Positions 15,345 to 24,628 of a stretch of DNA of 29,246 nucleotides are shown here, in pieces (the first letter of the stretch is position 1; each line of letters opens with the position of its first letter). Source of the DNA: Paraprevotella sp. (GTDB lineage Bacteria; Bacteroidota; Bacteroidia; Bacteroidales; Bacteroidaceae); the NCBI GenBank assembly GCA_021205005.1, contig JAJPYK010000204.1, positions 1 to 29,246 of the forward strand, given 5' to 3'. The position numbers and the translations under genes were made by a program. Below the pieces are notes generated by a model, which made no database searches, was not told the origin of the DNA, and saw nothing but the letters and a program-made list of their open reading frames with translations.

Positions 15345-17600
15345 TCACCCGAGACGAACCACTTCTTCTATACCTTTCATATTCTTGAGCCGGTTGCAAA
15401 TAGCCTTGACATCCTCCACGTCATGCACGCCCAATTCGATGGTACCGTCGAAAATGCCGTCTTGCGTGGTCACCGTCAATTTATTGATGTTGACGTTCAG
15501 TTGCTCCGACAGTACGCCGGTGATGTCGTGCAGTACGCCGATGTTGTCGATACCGCTCACTTTGATGGTGGCCGGGAAGAACAGCGTCTTATGTACGTCC
15601 CATTTGACCGCCAGAATCTTGTTCCCGTCGCTGGTCTTGATTTTAGCGGCCACTGGACATTGGCGTTTGTGGATATACACCCGCCCGTCGCTGTCGAGAT
15701 AACCGAGCACATTGTCCCCCGGAATCGGATGGCAGCATTCCGCGATGATGAAATTGCGGATATTTTCTTCGTTCAGCACGACGGTCTTTTTCCGATCCAC
15801 CAGATAAGGTTGCTGCGGAACTTCGCTCTCCTTTTCTTTCTTCGGCGATGTCTTTTTCTTCAGGAACGGAATGAAATCCGTCCAACTGCTACTCTTGCTA
15901 CTCGACTTTTCGCGCAAGACATCCAAATCGGCATTGCCCAAGACGACATTCTTACTGCCGATAGCCTGGAAGAGTTCTTCGCGGAATTTGATATGGTGCA
16001 ATTCGCACAGTTTGTCTATATTGATGCTGTTGGGCTCTATTTCAGCATGTTCGAAGAAAGCGTTGAGCATTTCCTCGCCTTGCTTCTGCTGTTCGCGCTC
16101 CTCTCTGCGCAGAATGGCCTGTATCTTGCCCTTGGCCTTGGCCGTGGTCGCAAAGTTGATCCATTCTTTTTGCACGCGCTGGGTTTTCGAGGTCAGGATC
16201 TCCACTTGGTCGCCGCTATGAAGTTTGTGGCTGAGCGGCACGAGTTTATGGTTCACCTTGGCCCCGATGCAATGGCTGCCGAGGAAGGTATGGATGCTGA
16301 AAGCGAAATCGAGCGCGGTACAGTCGGCCGGCATTGTCTTGAATTCTCCCTTAGGAGTGACCACAAAGATCTCGGATGCATAAAGATTCAGTTTGATGGC
16401 ATCCAGAAAGTCCAAGGCATTGGGTTGCGGATCGTCCAGAATTTCCTTGATGGTGTGCAACCATTTTTCCAGTTCATCTTCACTGTCGGCCGTGGTCTTG
16501 CCGCCTTCCTTGTATTTCCAATGCGCGGCAAATCCCTGCTCTGCCATCTCATCCATGCGGCGGGAGCGGATCTGTACCTCGATCCATTGCCCCGTATTGC
16601 TCATCAGAGTGACGTGCAAAGCTTGATAACCGTTGGTCTTGGGATGAGTCAGCCAGTCGCGAAGGCGTTCGGGATGAGGCTTGTAGATTTGGCTGGCACA
16701 GACATAAATACGGAAACATTCGCTGATCTCGTCTTCCGGTTTCTGCGGTTCGAAAATGATTCTTACCGCCAGAATGTCATACACCTCCTCGAACTCGATG
16801 TGCTTGTTCTGCATCTTGCACCAAATGGAATAGGGTGTCTTGATGCGCGCCTTAATGGTGTAAGTCAGCCCCATGCGGTCCAATGCCTCTCGAATCGGAC
16901 GGGTGAAGTCCTCGAAAAGCGTCTCGCGGTGTTCGCGCGTCTGGGCCAGTTTGTTAATAATCTGCTGATATTCTTCAGGATGTTCGTACTTAAAGCTCAA
17001 GTCTTCAAGTTCTTCCTTGATTTTATTCAGACCGAGCCGATTGGCCAGCGGAGCGTAAATATACAGGGTTTCTCCTGCAATCTTGTATTGTTTGTTGGGC
17101 GGCTGCGAGCCCAAGGTACGCATGTTGTGCAATCGATCGGAGATCTTGATGAGAATGACGCGTATGTCATCACTCATCGTCAACAGCAGTTTCTTGAAGG
17201 ATTCGGCCTGGGCAGACGCCTTGTCTCCGAAGATTCCGCCGGAGATTTTGGTCAGTCCGTCCACGATTTGGGCGATTTTGGAACCGAATATATTCGAAAT
17301 ATCTTCCACCGTATAATCAGTGTCTTCCACCACATCGTGGAGCAGCGCGGCACAAATGGAAGTAGATCCCAAGCCGATCTCTCCGCACACGATCTGCGCT
17401 ACGGCCAGCGGGTGCATGATATACGGCTCGCCCGACAGGCGCCTCACACCCTTATGGGCTTGTTTGGCAAAATTAAACGCCTTGGTTATGATTTCCACCT
17501 TTTTACGGTGTCGCGAAGCCTGATAGGTATCGACCAAATGCTGGAACGCATCGTTCACCATCTTTTCCTCGTCAAGTTGTTTTTTTGCAACATCGTCCAT
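15345..17600 (-). CDS. spoT: RelA/SpoT family bifunctional (p)ppGpp synthetase/hydrolase
   Basis: A 751-residue stringent-response enzyme. The N-terminal HD hydrolase domain has YIMHPLAVA, HDVVEDT (H88-D89) and ISDRLHNMRTL; the synthetase domain has YDILAVRIIF and NGYQALHVTLM; then a TGS domain (VTPKGEFKTMPADCTALDFAFSIHT) and a C-terminal ACT domain (IDNIGVLHDITGVLSEQ) after a CCHPIPGD zinc-finger-like segment. Both catalytic halves look intact, so it probably makes and degrades (p)ppGpp. In the synthetase domain a Cys stands in SIWCKM where the family commonly has Arg or Lys. It is the last gene of the operon, 31 nt after the lytic transglycosylase, and is followed by a terminator. A 766-codon antisense frame over it is not a gene. 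Confidence 0.95.
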   Translation of the reverse strand: MDDVAKKQLDEEKMVNDAFQHLVDTYQASRHRKKVEIITKAFNFAKQAHKGVRRLSGEPYIMHPLAVAQIVCGEIGLGSTSICAALLHDVVEDTDYTVEDISNIFGSKIAQIVDGLTKISGGIFGDKASAQAESFKKLLLTMSDDIRVILIKISDRLHNMRTLGSQPPNKQYKIAGETLYIYAPLANRLGLNKIKEELEDLSFKYEHPEEYQQIINKLAQTREHRETLFEDFTRPIREALDRMGLTYTIKARIKTPYSIWCKMQNKHIEFEEVYDILAVRIIFEPQKPEDEISECFRIYVCASQIYKPHPERLRDWLTHPKTNGYQALHVTLMSNTGQWIEVQIRSRRMDEMAEQGFAAHWKYKEGGKTTADSEDELEKWLHTIKEILDDPQPNALDFLDAIKLNLYASEIFVVTPKGEFKTMPADCTALDFAFSIHTFLGSHCIGAKVNHKLVPLSHKLHSGDQVEILTSKTQRVQKEWINFATTAKAKGKIQAILRREEREQQKQGEEMLNAFFEHAEIEPNSINIDKLCELHHIKFREELFQAIGSKNVVLGNADLDVLREKSSSKSSSWTDFIPFLKKKTSPKKEKESEVPQQPYLVDRKKTVVLNEENIRNFIIAECCHPIPGDNVLGYLDSDGRVYIHKRQCPVAAKIKTSDGNKILAVKWDVHKTLFFPATIKVSGIDNIGVLHDITGVLSEQLNVNINKLTVTTQDGIFDGTIELGVHDVEDVKAICNRLKNMKGIEEVVRLG

Positions 17601-17631
17601 AGTCGCTCATTTTTATCTGTTCGCGAAATAT

Positions 17632-18933
17632 TTATTTAACTTTCAGCTTCTTTCCAGCTTGAATGCTGGATCCCTTGATTCCATTGAGACGTTTGAGTTC
17701 GCTCACAGTGGTACCGTTGCGTTTGGCAATGGCGGAAAGCGTCTCTCCGGAACGCACCGTCACGGTCTTACTCCTCTCCGATTTGTTGTTTTTCTTACTG
17801 CGTTTACTTTTTTTGCTGCGACTTTCCGTAGAGGGTACTTCGACCTGGTTGACGGAGACTTCGCTACGGTTGGTGAACAACTCGTCCGATCTGTAATTGT
17901 ATACCGAGTCGCCGGCTTCGATGAATGCCGTAATGCCATGGGTCGGCAGACGCAGGATGCAACTTTGTTTGGAGCCCGGAATCAAACCGGTACGATACTG
18001 CGGATTGAGTGCCTTGACTTCTTCCGCTTTCACATTGCATACCGCCACGATCTGATTGAAGTGCACGTCACGGTTCACCACAATGGTATCCGTGCTGGGA
18101 GGAAGCGTAGCCGTCATCGGACATATATTGTGTTCGCAATAGTAATTCATGACGTAATTGGCCGCGATGAAAGCCGGAACGTAACCTCTTGTCTCCGGGG
18201 GCAGATAAGGATAGATTTGCCAATAATCACGGCTTCCCCCTGCACGGCGGATGGCCTTGTTCACATTGGCCGGCCCGCAATTATAAGACGCGATGACCAA
18301 TATCCAATCTCCGAATATATTGTACAGGTCTTGCAGATAATGGGCTGCGGCATAAGACGATTTGATCGGGTCGCGCCGTTCGTCGATCAGACTGTTGACG
18401 TCGAGCCCGTATACTTTGCTGGTGGAAACCATGAACTGCCACAGCCCCGCTGCTCCGACCCGCGAAGTGGCTCCGGGATTAAGCGCCGACTCGATGACCG
18501 GCAGATATTTCAATTCCAACGGAAGCTGATAACTTTCCAAAGCTTCCTCTAAAATGGGAACATAGAAGTTGCTTGTTCCCAATATGTAAGACACGGAACG
18601 GCGCAACTTGGTGCAGTAAAGATCAATAAACTTCTGCACCACGTCGTTATACGGCATTTCGATGACATTCATCAGTCGGTGAAGACGCGAGATGTATTCT
18701 TCCTTGCTATATTGGGGATTCTCGTCGGAACTTTCACACTTCTCGTCCACACCCAAATAATTCTTGGTATTCCATTCCTGCAACAAGCTGTCGATATCAT
18801 AGGTCATACCTTCCGGCAGATCGATGATCTCATCCTTTCCGGTGTGATCGTCGTGTACGGTAATATCGTTTTGTGCGCTTATACCCGTAGCGAACCAAGC
18901 AGCGATGCAGAATATTCCAATCTTCTTCATCAT
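17632..18933 (-). CDS. Lytic transglycosylase with LysM domains (MltD-like)
   Basis: A 433-residue periplasmic or envelope enzyme that cuts peptidoglycan to 1,6-anhydromuropeptides. Signal peptide at 1-20 (IFCIAAWFATGISAQ). The SLT domain spans about 130-270, with probable catalytic E148 in LPVIESALNP, then GAAGLWQFM and ASYNCGPANV. A degenerate LysM-like segment lies at about 300-345, and a clear LysM ends the protein (VRSGETLSAIAKRNGTTVSELKRLNGI). A basic Ser/Lys linker precedes it. There is no lipobox, unlike E. coli MltD. The start is 3 nt from the DUF5683 stop, within the parAB operon. Confidence 0.92.
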   Translation of the reverse strand: MMKKIGIFCIAAWFATGISAQNDITVHDDHTGKDEIIDLPEGMTYDIDSLLQEWNTKNYLGVDEKCESSDENPQYSKEEYISRLHRLMNVIEMPYNDVVQKFIDLYCTKLRRSVSYILGTSNFYVPILEEALESYQLPLELKYLPVIESALNPGATSRVGAAGLWQFMVSTSKVYGLDVNSLIDERRDPIKSSYAAAHYLQDLYNIFGDWILVIASYNCGPANVNKAIRRAGGSRDYWQIYPYLPPETRGYVPAFIAANYVMNYYCEHNICPMTATLPPSTDTIVVNRDVHFNQIVAVCNVKAEEVKALNPQYRTGLIPGSKQSCILRLPTHGITAFIEAGDSVYNYRSDELFTNRSEVSVNQVEVPSTESRSKKSKRSKKNNKSERSKTVTVRSGETLSAIAKRNGTTVSELKRLNGIKGSSIQAGKKLKVK

Positions 18934-18936
18934 GTT

Positions 18937-19746
18937 TTAAAAGTTTAAATTACACTGGACTCCCACCGATGCGTCGTGCCCCCGGTTGCCGAATTTGAAG
19001 ACGGCCGGTTCGATATGCAAGCCCAAATCCTTGGAGATGTCGAACGACGAGAGTTCCGCATCCACATAAGCGTCCACAACGGACAGCAGATATACGGCAA
19101 TCATGGCAAAGACACTCATGTCCCTGTACTTGCGGTAGTAGTTCTTCTTATTTTTGAAAATCTCTTTATACTGATCTTCTCGCCCCGCGATGCTGTAATT
19201 CAACGGGAGCATATTTTCATAACTTTTCGTATTGGGATCGTCATCCATTATATCCAGATAAGCCTGTGAGTAGTCGCCATACATTAGATTGTTCCAAGTC
19301 AAAGCATAAAGACAGCCCAAAAAGCCTCCATAAACGATAGGTATTTTCCACAACTTACGGTTGTAGATCTGTCCGGCTCCGGGAATAATCAATGAAAGCC
19401 ATAAAGCCCGCTGGGGATTCGGAATGAAACGCTCTTTCATAAAAGGGGTGTTGCGGAGCAAAGAATCGCTTTTTTGTCCGATAGCCGTAGAATCGAGTGC
19501 GGTCAAAGACGGAAGGAGAATATCCGGAACCGCTTGCGTCAGACTATCCGGGAGGTCCGGCGATTTCGGCTCGATAATCTTGGCCGTCTGCACACTGTCT
19601 TTTATCACCAGTACGCTGTCCGATGCCGACGGTACGGGAGAAACGGACGGACGGGGCTGTCCCCAAACAGAAGACATCCCACTACGCATGAACAAGATGC
19701 CGAGCAGGATGAATAAGTGACAATATATGAGACTATTACTTTTCAA
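18937..19746 (-). CDS. DUF5683 domain-containing membrane protein
   Basis: A 269-residue protein. An N-terminal signal or membrane segment (about 5-20, CHLFILLGILFM) is followed by a low-complexity Ser/Pro/Asp linker (about 30-90), then the DUF5683 core at about 110-235 with RALWLSLIIPGAGQIYNRKLWKIPIVYGG and two or three hydrophobic segments (including MSVFAMIAVYLLSVVDAYVDA). The end VGVQCNLNF looks like an outer-membrane strand but is too short to judge. Function unknown. Its start overlaps the parB stop by 4 nt, and it is usually found beside parB and a lytic transglycosylase in Bacteroidetes. Confidence 0.85.
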   Translation of the reverse strand: MKSNSLIYCHLFILLGILFMRSGMSSVWGQPRPSVSPVPSASDSVLVIKDSVQTAKIIEPKSPDLPDSLTQAVPDILLPSLTALDSTAIGQKSDSLLRNTPFMKERFIPNPQRALWLSLIIPGAGQIYNRKLWKIPIVYGGFLGCLYALTWNNLMYGDYSQAYLDIMDDDPNTKSYENMLPLNYSIAGREDQYKEIFKNKKNYYRKYRDMSVFAMIAVYLLSVVDAYVDAELSSFDISKDLGLHIEPAVFKFGNRGHDASVGVQCNLNF

Positions 19747-20636
19747 CTTTTCAATCGATCAAACAGTTCTATGATGCGTTCCAAATCTTCTTCGTTGGCG
19801 AAAGGAATGCTGATCTTGCCTTTACCTTTTTCCGAGCAAGTCAATTGCACCTTGGTCTGAAAGAACTTGGACAAACTATGTTTCAAAATATTATAATCCT
19901 CAGGCAACCGTGCGCCCTTGGGAGTGATTTTCTTTCCGCCGCTCCTGACGCTTTCGCCCTCGGTCAGCGCCTTGACCATTTCTTCGACTTTGCGCACGGA
20001 GAGCTTCTCGGAGATGATTTGCTGGAACAATTTGATTTGCAACGTAGGATTGTCCAACGTAAGGAGTGCGCGCGCGTGTCCCTTGTCGATTTCCTTGTTT
20101 TGCATAGCCATCTTGATCTGGGCCGGCTAAAGGATAAGACGCAGGTAGTTGGTTACTGTCGTGCGTTTCTTTCCTATGCGTTCGCTCAGCTTCTCTTGAG
20201 TGAGGCCGTATTGTTCGAGCAGGTGCTGGTAAGCCAGCGCAATTTCCACGGAATTCAGGTCTTCGCGCTGTATATTCTCGATCAAAGCCATTTCCATGAC
20301 GTTCTCATCGTCCGCCGTACGGATGTAGGCAGGGATGGTGGACAAGCCGGCCAGTTTAGCCGCCCGCCATCTTCGCTCGCCCGCTATGATCTGAAACGTA
20401 TCATCGTCCATCTTGCGCAACGTAATGGGCTGTACGATACCGATCTCGGCTATGGAGTCGGCCAATTCGCGCAGGCTGTCGGCAGCAAAATCTCGTCTCG
20501 GCTGATTAGGATTGGGCGCGATAAGGTCCAATTCTATTTCGTTGATGGTGGATGAGCCGTCCGTATGCACCTCTTTGGTAGATATCAAGGCGTCCAAGCC
20601 TCGTCCTAAGGCAGGATATTTCTTGTGTACAGCCAT
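19743..20636 (-). CDS. parB: Chromosome-partitioning protein ParB, interrupted by an in-frame amber codon
   Basis: ParB binds parS and spreads on DNA as a CTPase clamp to segregate origins with ParA. The N-terminal half (169 residues from 20636) has the CTP-binding GERRWRAAKLAGL motif, the IENIQREDLNSVEIA box and the start of the helix-turn-helix (LSERIGKKRTTVTNYLRL). A TAG at 20127-20129 then ends the frame. The same frame continues with PAQIKMAMQNKEIDKGHARALLTL to 19743. Reading through gives 297 codons, the usual length. The residues just before the stop read RLIL-stop-PAQ where the family has RLLKLPA, so more than one base differs. The second half could restart at 20111. No parS-like palindrome was found in the window. 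Confidence 0.9.
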
Positions 20637-20638
20637 TT

Positions 20639-21403
20639 CTATTTATCTTTTTCGATGATTTCTTTCGCCAGAACCAGATGATTTTTCGACCCCGTGGAGT
20701 CGGTGTCATACAGGATGACGGGAATCCCGTGGCTCGGTGCCTCACTGAGCTTGACGTTCCGCTGGACAACCGTCTTGAAAACAAGCTCCTGAAAATGCTT
20801 CTTCACCTCATCATAAATCTGATTGGCCAGCCGCAGGCGACTGTCGTACATGGTGAGCAGGAATCCCTCGATTTCCAACGAAGGGTTCAGTTTAGACTTG
20901 ATGATCTTGATGGTGTTCAACAATTTGCTGATACCCTCCAAAGCGAAGTATTCGCATTGCACCGGAATGATGACCGAATCGGCGGCCGTCAGGGCATTGA
21001 CGGTGATCAGTCCCAAAGAGGGCGAGCAGTCGATCAGGATGTAATCGTATTCGCTCTTCATGGGAACAAGTATATTGGAGAGCACCTTTTCCCGGTTGGG
21101 CAGGTTCAGCATTTCGATTTCCGCACCGACAAGGTCGATGTGCGAAGGGATAATATCCAATCCGTCGATATCGGTCGTGTAGATGGCATCGTGCACATCG
21201 GCATGATCTATGATACATTCATATATAGAGCAGTCTATCTCTGAAACATCCACGCCCAACCCGGACGAAGCATTGGCTTGGGGGTCTGCATCGACCAACA
21301 AGACCTTCTTTTCCAAGGTGGCCAGCGAAGCAGCCAGATTCATCGCAGTCGTAGTCTTGCCGACCCCACCTTTCTGATTTGCTAAGGCTATTATCTTTCC
21401 CAT
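20639..21403 (-). CDS. parA: Chromosome-partitioning ATPase ParA (Soj)
   Basis: A 254-residue deviant Walker ATPase that works with ParB to move newly replicated origins. KGGVGKTTT at 11-19 is the deviant Walker A (K11 and K16); [16 protein letters not shown] follows at about 35-50, and [13 protein letters not shown] is the Walker B region. The length is normal. It ends with TAG 2 nt before the parB start, which shows that TAG is used as an ordinary stop here. First gene of the five-gene operon; a TACTTTTG -7 element precedes it at 21424-21431. Confidence 0.97.
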   Translation of the reverse strand: MGKIIALANQKGGVGKTTTAMNLAASLATLEKKVLLVDADPQANASSGLGVDVSEIDCSIYECIIDHADVHDAIYTTDIDGLDIIPSHIDLVGAEIEMLNLPNREKVLSNILVPMKSEYDYILIDCSPSLGLITVNALTAADSVIIPVQCEYFALEGISKLLNTIKIIKSKLNPSLEIEGFLLTMYDSRLRLANQIYDEVKKHFQELVFKTVVQRNVKLSEAPSHGIPVILYDTDSTGSKNHLVLAKEIIEKDK

Positions 21404-21423
21404 ATCCTATTGTTTGGTTAGCA

Positions 21424-21431
21424 CAAAAGTA
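21424..21431 (-). promoter_or_regulatory. Putative -7 element (TACTTTTG) for the parA operon
   Basis: TACTTTTG on the minus strand, 21 nt before the parA start; matches TAnnTTTG. A second minus-strand TATCTTTG lies at 21531-21538 and may be an alternative upstream promoter. Confidence 0.5.
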
Positions 21432-21579
21432 GTGCATTCTCGACGAGCATGCCCGACCGAGTGCGGAGAGAAACGTTAAATTGTTGAAAACTCGATGATA
21501 TTGTTAATAACTACACGATGCATCATTTCGCAAAGATAATGTTTTTCGATGAAACTACTGACGTTTAAACCTTTTTTCG

Positions 21580-21587
21580 TACTTTTG
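21580..21587 (+). promoter_or_regulatory. Putative -7 element (TACTTTTG) for surE-lpxB
   Basis: TACTTTTG, 21 nt before the surE ATG at 21609. The -33 box is weak. Confidence 0.5.
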
Positions 21588-21608
21588 TAGAAATAAACCG
21601 GAATAAAA

Positions 21609-22385
21609 ATGAACGACAAGAGGCCCCTGATTTTACTTTCGAACGACGACGGCGTGCAAGCGAAAGGACTGAATGAACTGATTGATATGCTTTCCCCTAT
21701 GGGAGATTTGCTCGTAATGGCCCCGGACGGCGCACGCTCCGGAGCGGCGTGCGGGATTACGTCCCATAATCCCTTACGATACAAAGTGCTGTCCGTGCGG
21801 CCAGGCGTGAAAATATGTGCGTGCAGCGGGACACCGGTAGACTGCGTGAAACTGGCGATAGAGAAGGAAACCGACCGCAGGCCGGACATCGTGGTGAGCG
21901 GCATCAACCACGGCGACAACTCTTCCGTCAGAGTGCACTATTCGGGCACGATGGGAGTGGCCTTGGAAGGCTGTATGAAAGGCATTCCATCCGTAGGATT
22001 CTCGCTGTGCGACTTCGACGAAGACGCCGATTTTGCCCCGGCTGCGCCCTATGTACACCGCATTACGGAACGCATCCTGCATACGGGATTACCCTCAGGC
22101 GTCTGTCTGAACGTCAACTTCCCCAAGCCCTCTGCCGAGCCGTATGCCGGCATGAAAATATGCCGGATGGCCCGTGGCACGTGGTCGAACGAATGGTACG
22201 AAGCCGACCATCCGAAAGGAACGAAGTACTTTTGGCTTACGGGAGAATATACGAATCTGGAACCGGAGGCCACAGACACCGATGAATGGGCGTTGGCCCA
22301 CGGTTGGGTGGCCGTCGTGCCCGTTACGGTAGACATGACAGCTTATGCCGCCCTGAATAGCCTTAAAGACCTGGAGACCTTATGA
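21609..22385 (+). CDS. surE: 5'/3'-nucleotidase SurE
   Basis: A 258-residue metal-dependent nucleoside monophosphate phosphatase. The metal site appears as SNDDG (11-15), with the further ligand region SGINHGDN and VHYSGTMGVALEGC typical of the family, and NVNFP later on. The length is normal. Its stop overlaps the lpxB start by 4 nt (ATGA), a coupling commonly seen in Bacteroidetes. The leader is A-rich with no Shine-Dalgarno sequence. Confidence 0.96.
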   Translation: MNDKRPLILLSNDDGVQAKGLNELIDMLSPMGDLLVMAPDGARSGAACGITSHNPLRYKVLSVRPGVKICACSGTPVDCVKLAIEKETDRRPDIVVSGINHGDNSSVRVHYSGTMGVALEGCMKGIPSVGFSLCDFDEDADFAPAAPYVHRITERILHTGLPSGVCLNVNFPKPSAEPYAGMKICRMARGTWSNEWYEADHPKGTKYFWLTGEYTNLEPEATDTDEWALAHGWVAVVPVTVDMTAYAALNSLKDLETL

Positions 22386-23539
22386 AATACTATCTGATCG
22401 TAGGGGAAGCCAGCGGCGACCTGCACGCATCGCACCTCATGAAAGAGTTAAAAGCCAAGGATGCCGATGCCGAATTCCGTTTTCTGGGAGGAGACCTGAT
22501 GCAAGCGCAGGGCGGAACGCTGGTGCGCCATTACAAAGACCTGGCCTACATGGGCTTCGTCCCAGTATTGCTCCATCTTTCCACAATATTGCGCAACATG
22601 AAGGCTTGCAGACAGGACGTGCTCGCCTGGCAGCCGGACGTGTTGATCCTGGTCGACTATCCCGGGTTCAACCTGTCGATAGCCGAGTTCATACATGCTC
22701 ATAGCGATATCCCCGTCTACTACTATATTTCACCGAAAATCTGGGCATGGAAAGAATATCGCATCAAGAACATCAAACGAGACGTGGACGAACTGTTCTC
22801 CATATTACCTTTCGAAGTCGACTTTTTTGAAGGGAAACACCATTATCCGATCCATTACGTGGGTAATCCTACACTCGATGAAGTGGAGGAATACCGGACC
22901 ACTACGGAGGACTCCTTCCCACGTTTCGTAGCCGACCACCATCTCTGCGGCCGCCCCGTAATCGCCTTGCTGGCCGGAAGCCGCAAACAGGAAATCAAGG
23001 ACAATCTGTCCATCATGATGGAAGCGGCTTCGGCCTATGCCGACCGATACGAACTGATTTTGGCGGCTGCGCCGAACATTCCTCCGGATTTGTACGAAAA
23101 AGTGGAGGGAGAGAAGCATATCAAGATGATTTATGGACAGACTTACCGAATCCTGAGCCATGCCTGTGCAGCCTTGGTGACCTCGGGGACAGCGACGTTG
23201 GAAACCGCCCTGTTTCGCGTCCCGCAGGTGGTTTGTTATTATACGGCGTGCGGAAAATTGGTCTCGTTCTTACGCCGCCACATTCTGAAAGTCAAGTACA
23301 TCTCATTGGTCAATCTGATCGCCGGACGGGAAGTCGTACCCGAACTGGTGGCCGACGGGATGAACGCGGAACGTGTCCGCAAGGAGTTGGCCCTCATCCT
23401 TCCCGACGGGATAAAACGGGAACGACAGTTACAAGGCTACGAGGACATGGCCCGAAAATTGGGACAGGCCGGCGCACCGGACCGGGCCGCGGAATGGATG
23501 ATCCGGCTGCTGAGACAGAAGGTACGGAAACGGGAATGA
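22382..23539 (+). CDS. lpxB: Lipid-A-disaccharide synthase
   Basis: A 385-residue peripheral membrane glycosyltransferase (GT19) that condenses UDP-diacylglucosamine with lipid X during lipid A synthesis. Signatures: GEASGDLHASHLMKEL (7-22), LVDYPGFNL, YYISPKIWAWKEYRIK, ALLAGSRKQEI and SGTATLE, ending with VNLIAGREVVPELV. All expected motifs are present. It is the second gene of surE-lpxB and is followed by a terminator at 23585. Confidence 0.97.
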   Translation: MKYYLIVGEASGDLHASHLMKELKAKDADAEFRFLGGDLMQAQGGTLVRHYKDLAYMGFVPVLLHLSTILRNMKACRQDVLAWQPDVLILVDYPGFNLSIAEFIHAHSDIPVYYYISPKIWAWKEYRIKNIKRDVDELFSILPFEVDFFEGKHHYPIHYVGNPTLDEVEEYRTTTEDSFPRFVADHHLCGRPVIALLAGSRKQEIKDNLSIMMEAASAYADRYELILAAAPNIPPDLYEKVEGEKHIKMIYGQTYRILSHACAALVTSGTATLETALFRVPQVVCYYTACGKLVSFLRRHILKVKYISLVNLIAGREVVPELVADGMNAERVRKELALILPDGIKRERQLQGYEDMARKLGQAGAPDRAAEWMIRLLRQKVRKRE

Positions 23540-23584
23540 CCTCACCGGGATTTTCCGTCCGCACCAGGGACCGGCACCTTACCC

Positions 23585-23624
23585 AACGAGACTGCAACCC
23601 AAACGGTCACAGTCTCGTTTTATT
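23585..23624 (+). terminator. Intrinsic terminator after lpxB
   Basis: 10-bp perfect stem (AACGAGACTG at 23585-23594 with 23610-23619), 15-nt loop, then TTATTTT. Confidence 0.8.
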
Positions 23625-23637
23625 TTAACTTATTTTT

Positions 23638-23711
23638 CTGCGGCAAACGATTTTTCAATCTCCTGAGAAAAATTTCTCAATCTGCGGAGAATGATTTTGC
23701 GGCCTGCGGAC
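23638..23711. repeat. 22-bp-periodic repeat array, locus D (4 units)
   Basis: Cores start at 23638 (CTGCGGCA), 23660 (CTCCTGAG, degenerate), 23682 (CTGCGGAG) and 23704 (CTGCGGAC): exactly 22-bp steps. It lies between the lpxB terminator and the convergent cdsA stop. Same family as loci A-C. Confidence 0.8.
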
Positions 23712-23718
23712 ATCCGCC

Positions 23719-24570
23719 TTATAAAAGCATGCGCGTGTAGAGGTAAATCACAGCTGCGGGGATCGCCATCAGCGAACTGTCGAAACGATCCAACATGCCT
23801 CCGTGTCCCGGAAGAAAACTGCCGCTGTCTTTGATTTGCAATTGACGTTTGAACAAGCTTTCCACCAAATCTCCCCACGTGCCGAACAGTACGACGACAA
23901 AAGCCAGGCCCAGCCATTCCATAGGACTGAGCAACTGTTCGAAACGGGCAAAAATCTGGGAAACGGCCAAAGCCACTATCCCTCCCCCGATGGAACCTTC
24001 CCAAGACTTGTGAGGTGAGATGCGCGGAAACAACTTGTGCCGTCCCAAAAGCGTGCCGAAGCAATAAGCGCCGGAATCGCTCACCCACAAGAAGATGAAG
24101 ACCGAAAGCGGAAGCATGGTATTATAGACCACCCCGATACTGCTTGCGGCATCCGGCTGGAAAGCCAGCACATTCAGCAACGCAAACGGCAGGGCCACAT
24201 ACATCTGGCTCATCATGGTGAAAGCCCAATTGTTCAACGCATGAGGGCTCTTGAGATAGAGTTCGCTGATCATCAGGTAGACCACGGAAAGCAGGTAGGG
24301 CATAAATACCCCCGAAGGCGTAATATTGCTGCAAAAGCCAGACATGGCCAAAAACAGGTACACTCCGACCACGGTACAGATGACCCCGTTGACCTCTACG
24401 TCCTCACGACGGTTCACCACCCGGCAGAATTCCCACACGCTCAGCCCCGTGATCACAGCAAACAGCAAAGTGAACGGGATGTTCCCCAAAAGGATACAGC
24501 CCGCCATGACGGCTACGAATATCACACCGGTGATCGTGCGGAGCAGCAGATTTTTGATTTTTTCAGTCAT
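23719..24570 (-). CDS. cdsA: Phosphatidate cytidylyltransferase
   Basis: A 283-residue integral membrane enzyme making CDP-diacylglycerol from CTP and phosphatidate, the entry to phospholipid synthesis (and so upstream of cls). Start chosen at MTEKIKNLLLRTITG (ATG at 24570); the open frame reaches 24816 but that part is an Arg/Lys-rich shadow of ftsH. Several hydrophobic helices precede the C-terminal signature (SLFKRQLQIKDSGSFLPGHGG followed by MLDRFDS). Last gene of the rsfS-ftsH-cdsA transcript. Its start lies 58 nt beyond the present ftsH stop but would overlap ftsH by 8 nt if that stop were sense. Confidence 0.95.
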   Translation of the reverse strand: MTEKIKNLLLRTITGVIFVAVMAGCILLGNIPFTLLFAVITGLSVWEFCRVVNRREDVEVNGVICTVVGVYLFLAMSGFCSNITPSGVFMPYLLSVVYLMISELYLKSPHALNNWAFTMMSQMYVALPFALLNVLAFQPDAASSIGVVYNTMLPLSVFIFLWVSDSGAYCFGTLLGRHKLFPRISPHKSWEGSIGGGIVALAVSQIFARFEQLLSPMEWLGLAFVVVLFGTWGDLVESLFKRQLQIKDSGSFLPGHGGMLDRFDSSLMAIPAAVIYLYTRMLL

Positions 24571-24628
24571 TGTTCTGAGGAGCTTGTGCCGAAGGAGACT
24601 GTTCCGTATTCGTCTCGGCTGCGGTCGT

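Noticed and set aside
15339..17639. Open frame of 766 codons antisense to relA/spoT, longer than the real gene
   Set aside because: It has no recognisable domain, and its mirror-strand frame carries HD, synthetase, TGS and ACT motifs; it follows from low stop frequency in the complement.
20127..20129. Amber codon reassignment (TAG as sense, as in some Bacteroidales phages)
   Set aside because: parA ends normally at a TAG two nucleotides before parB, the ftsH lesion is TAA, and the gene content is chromosomal; local lesions fit better.
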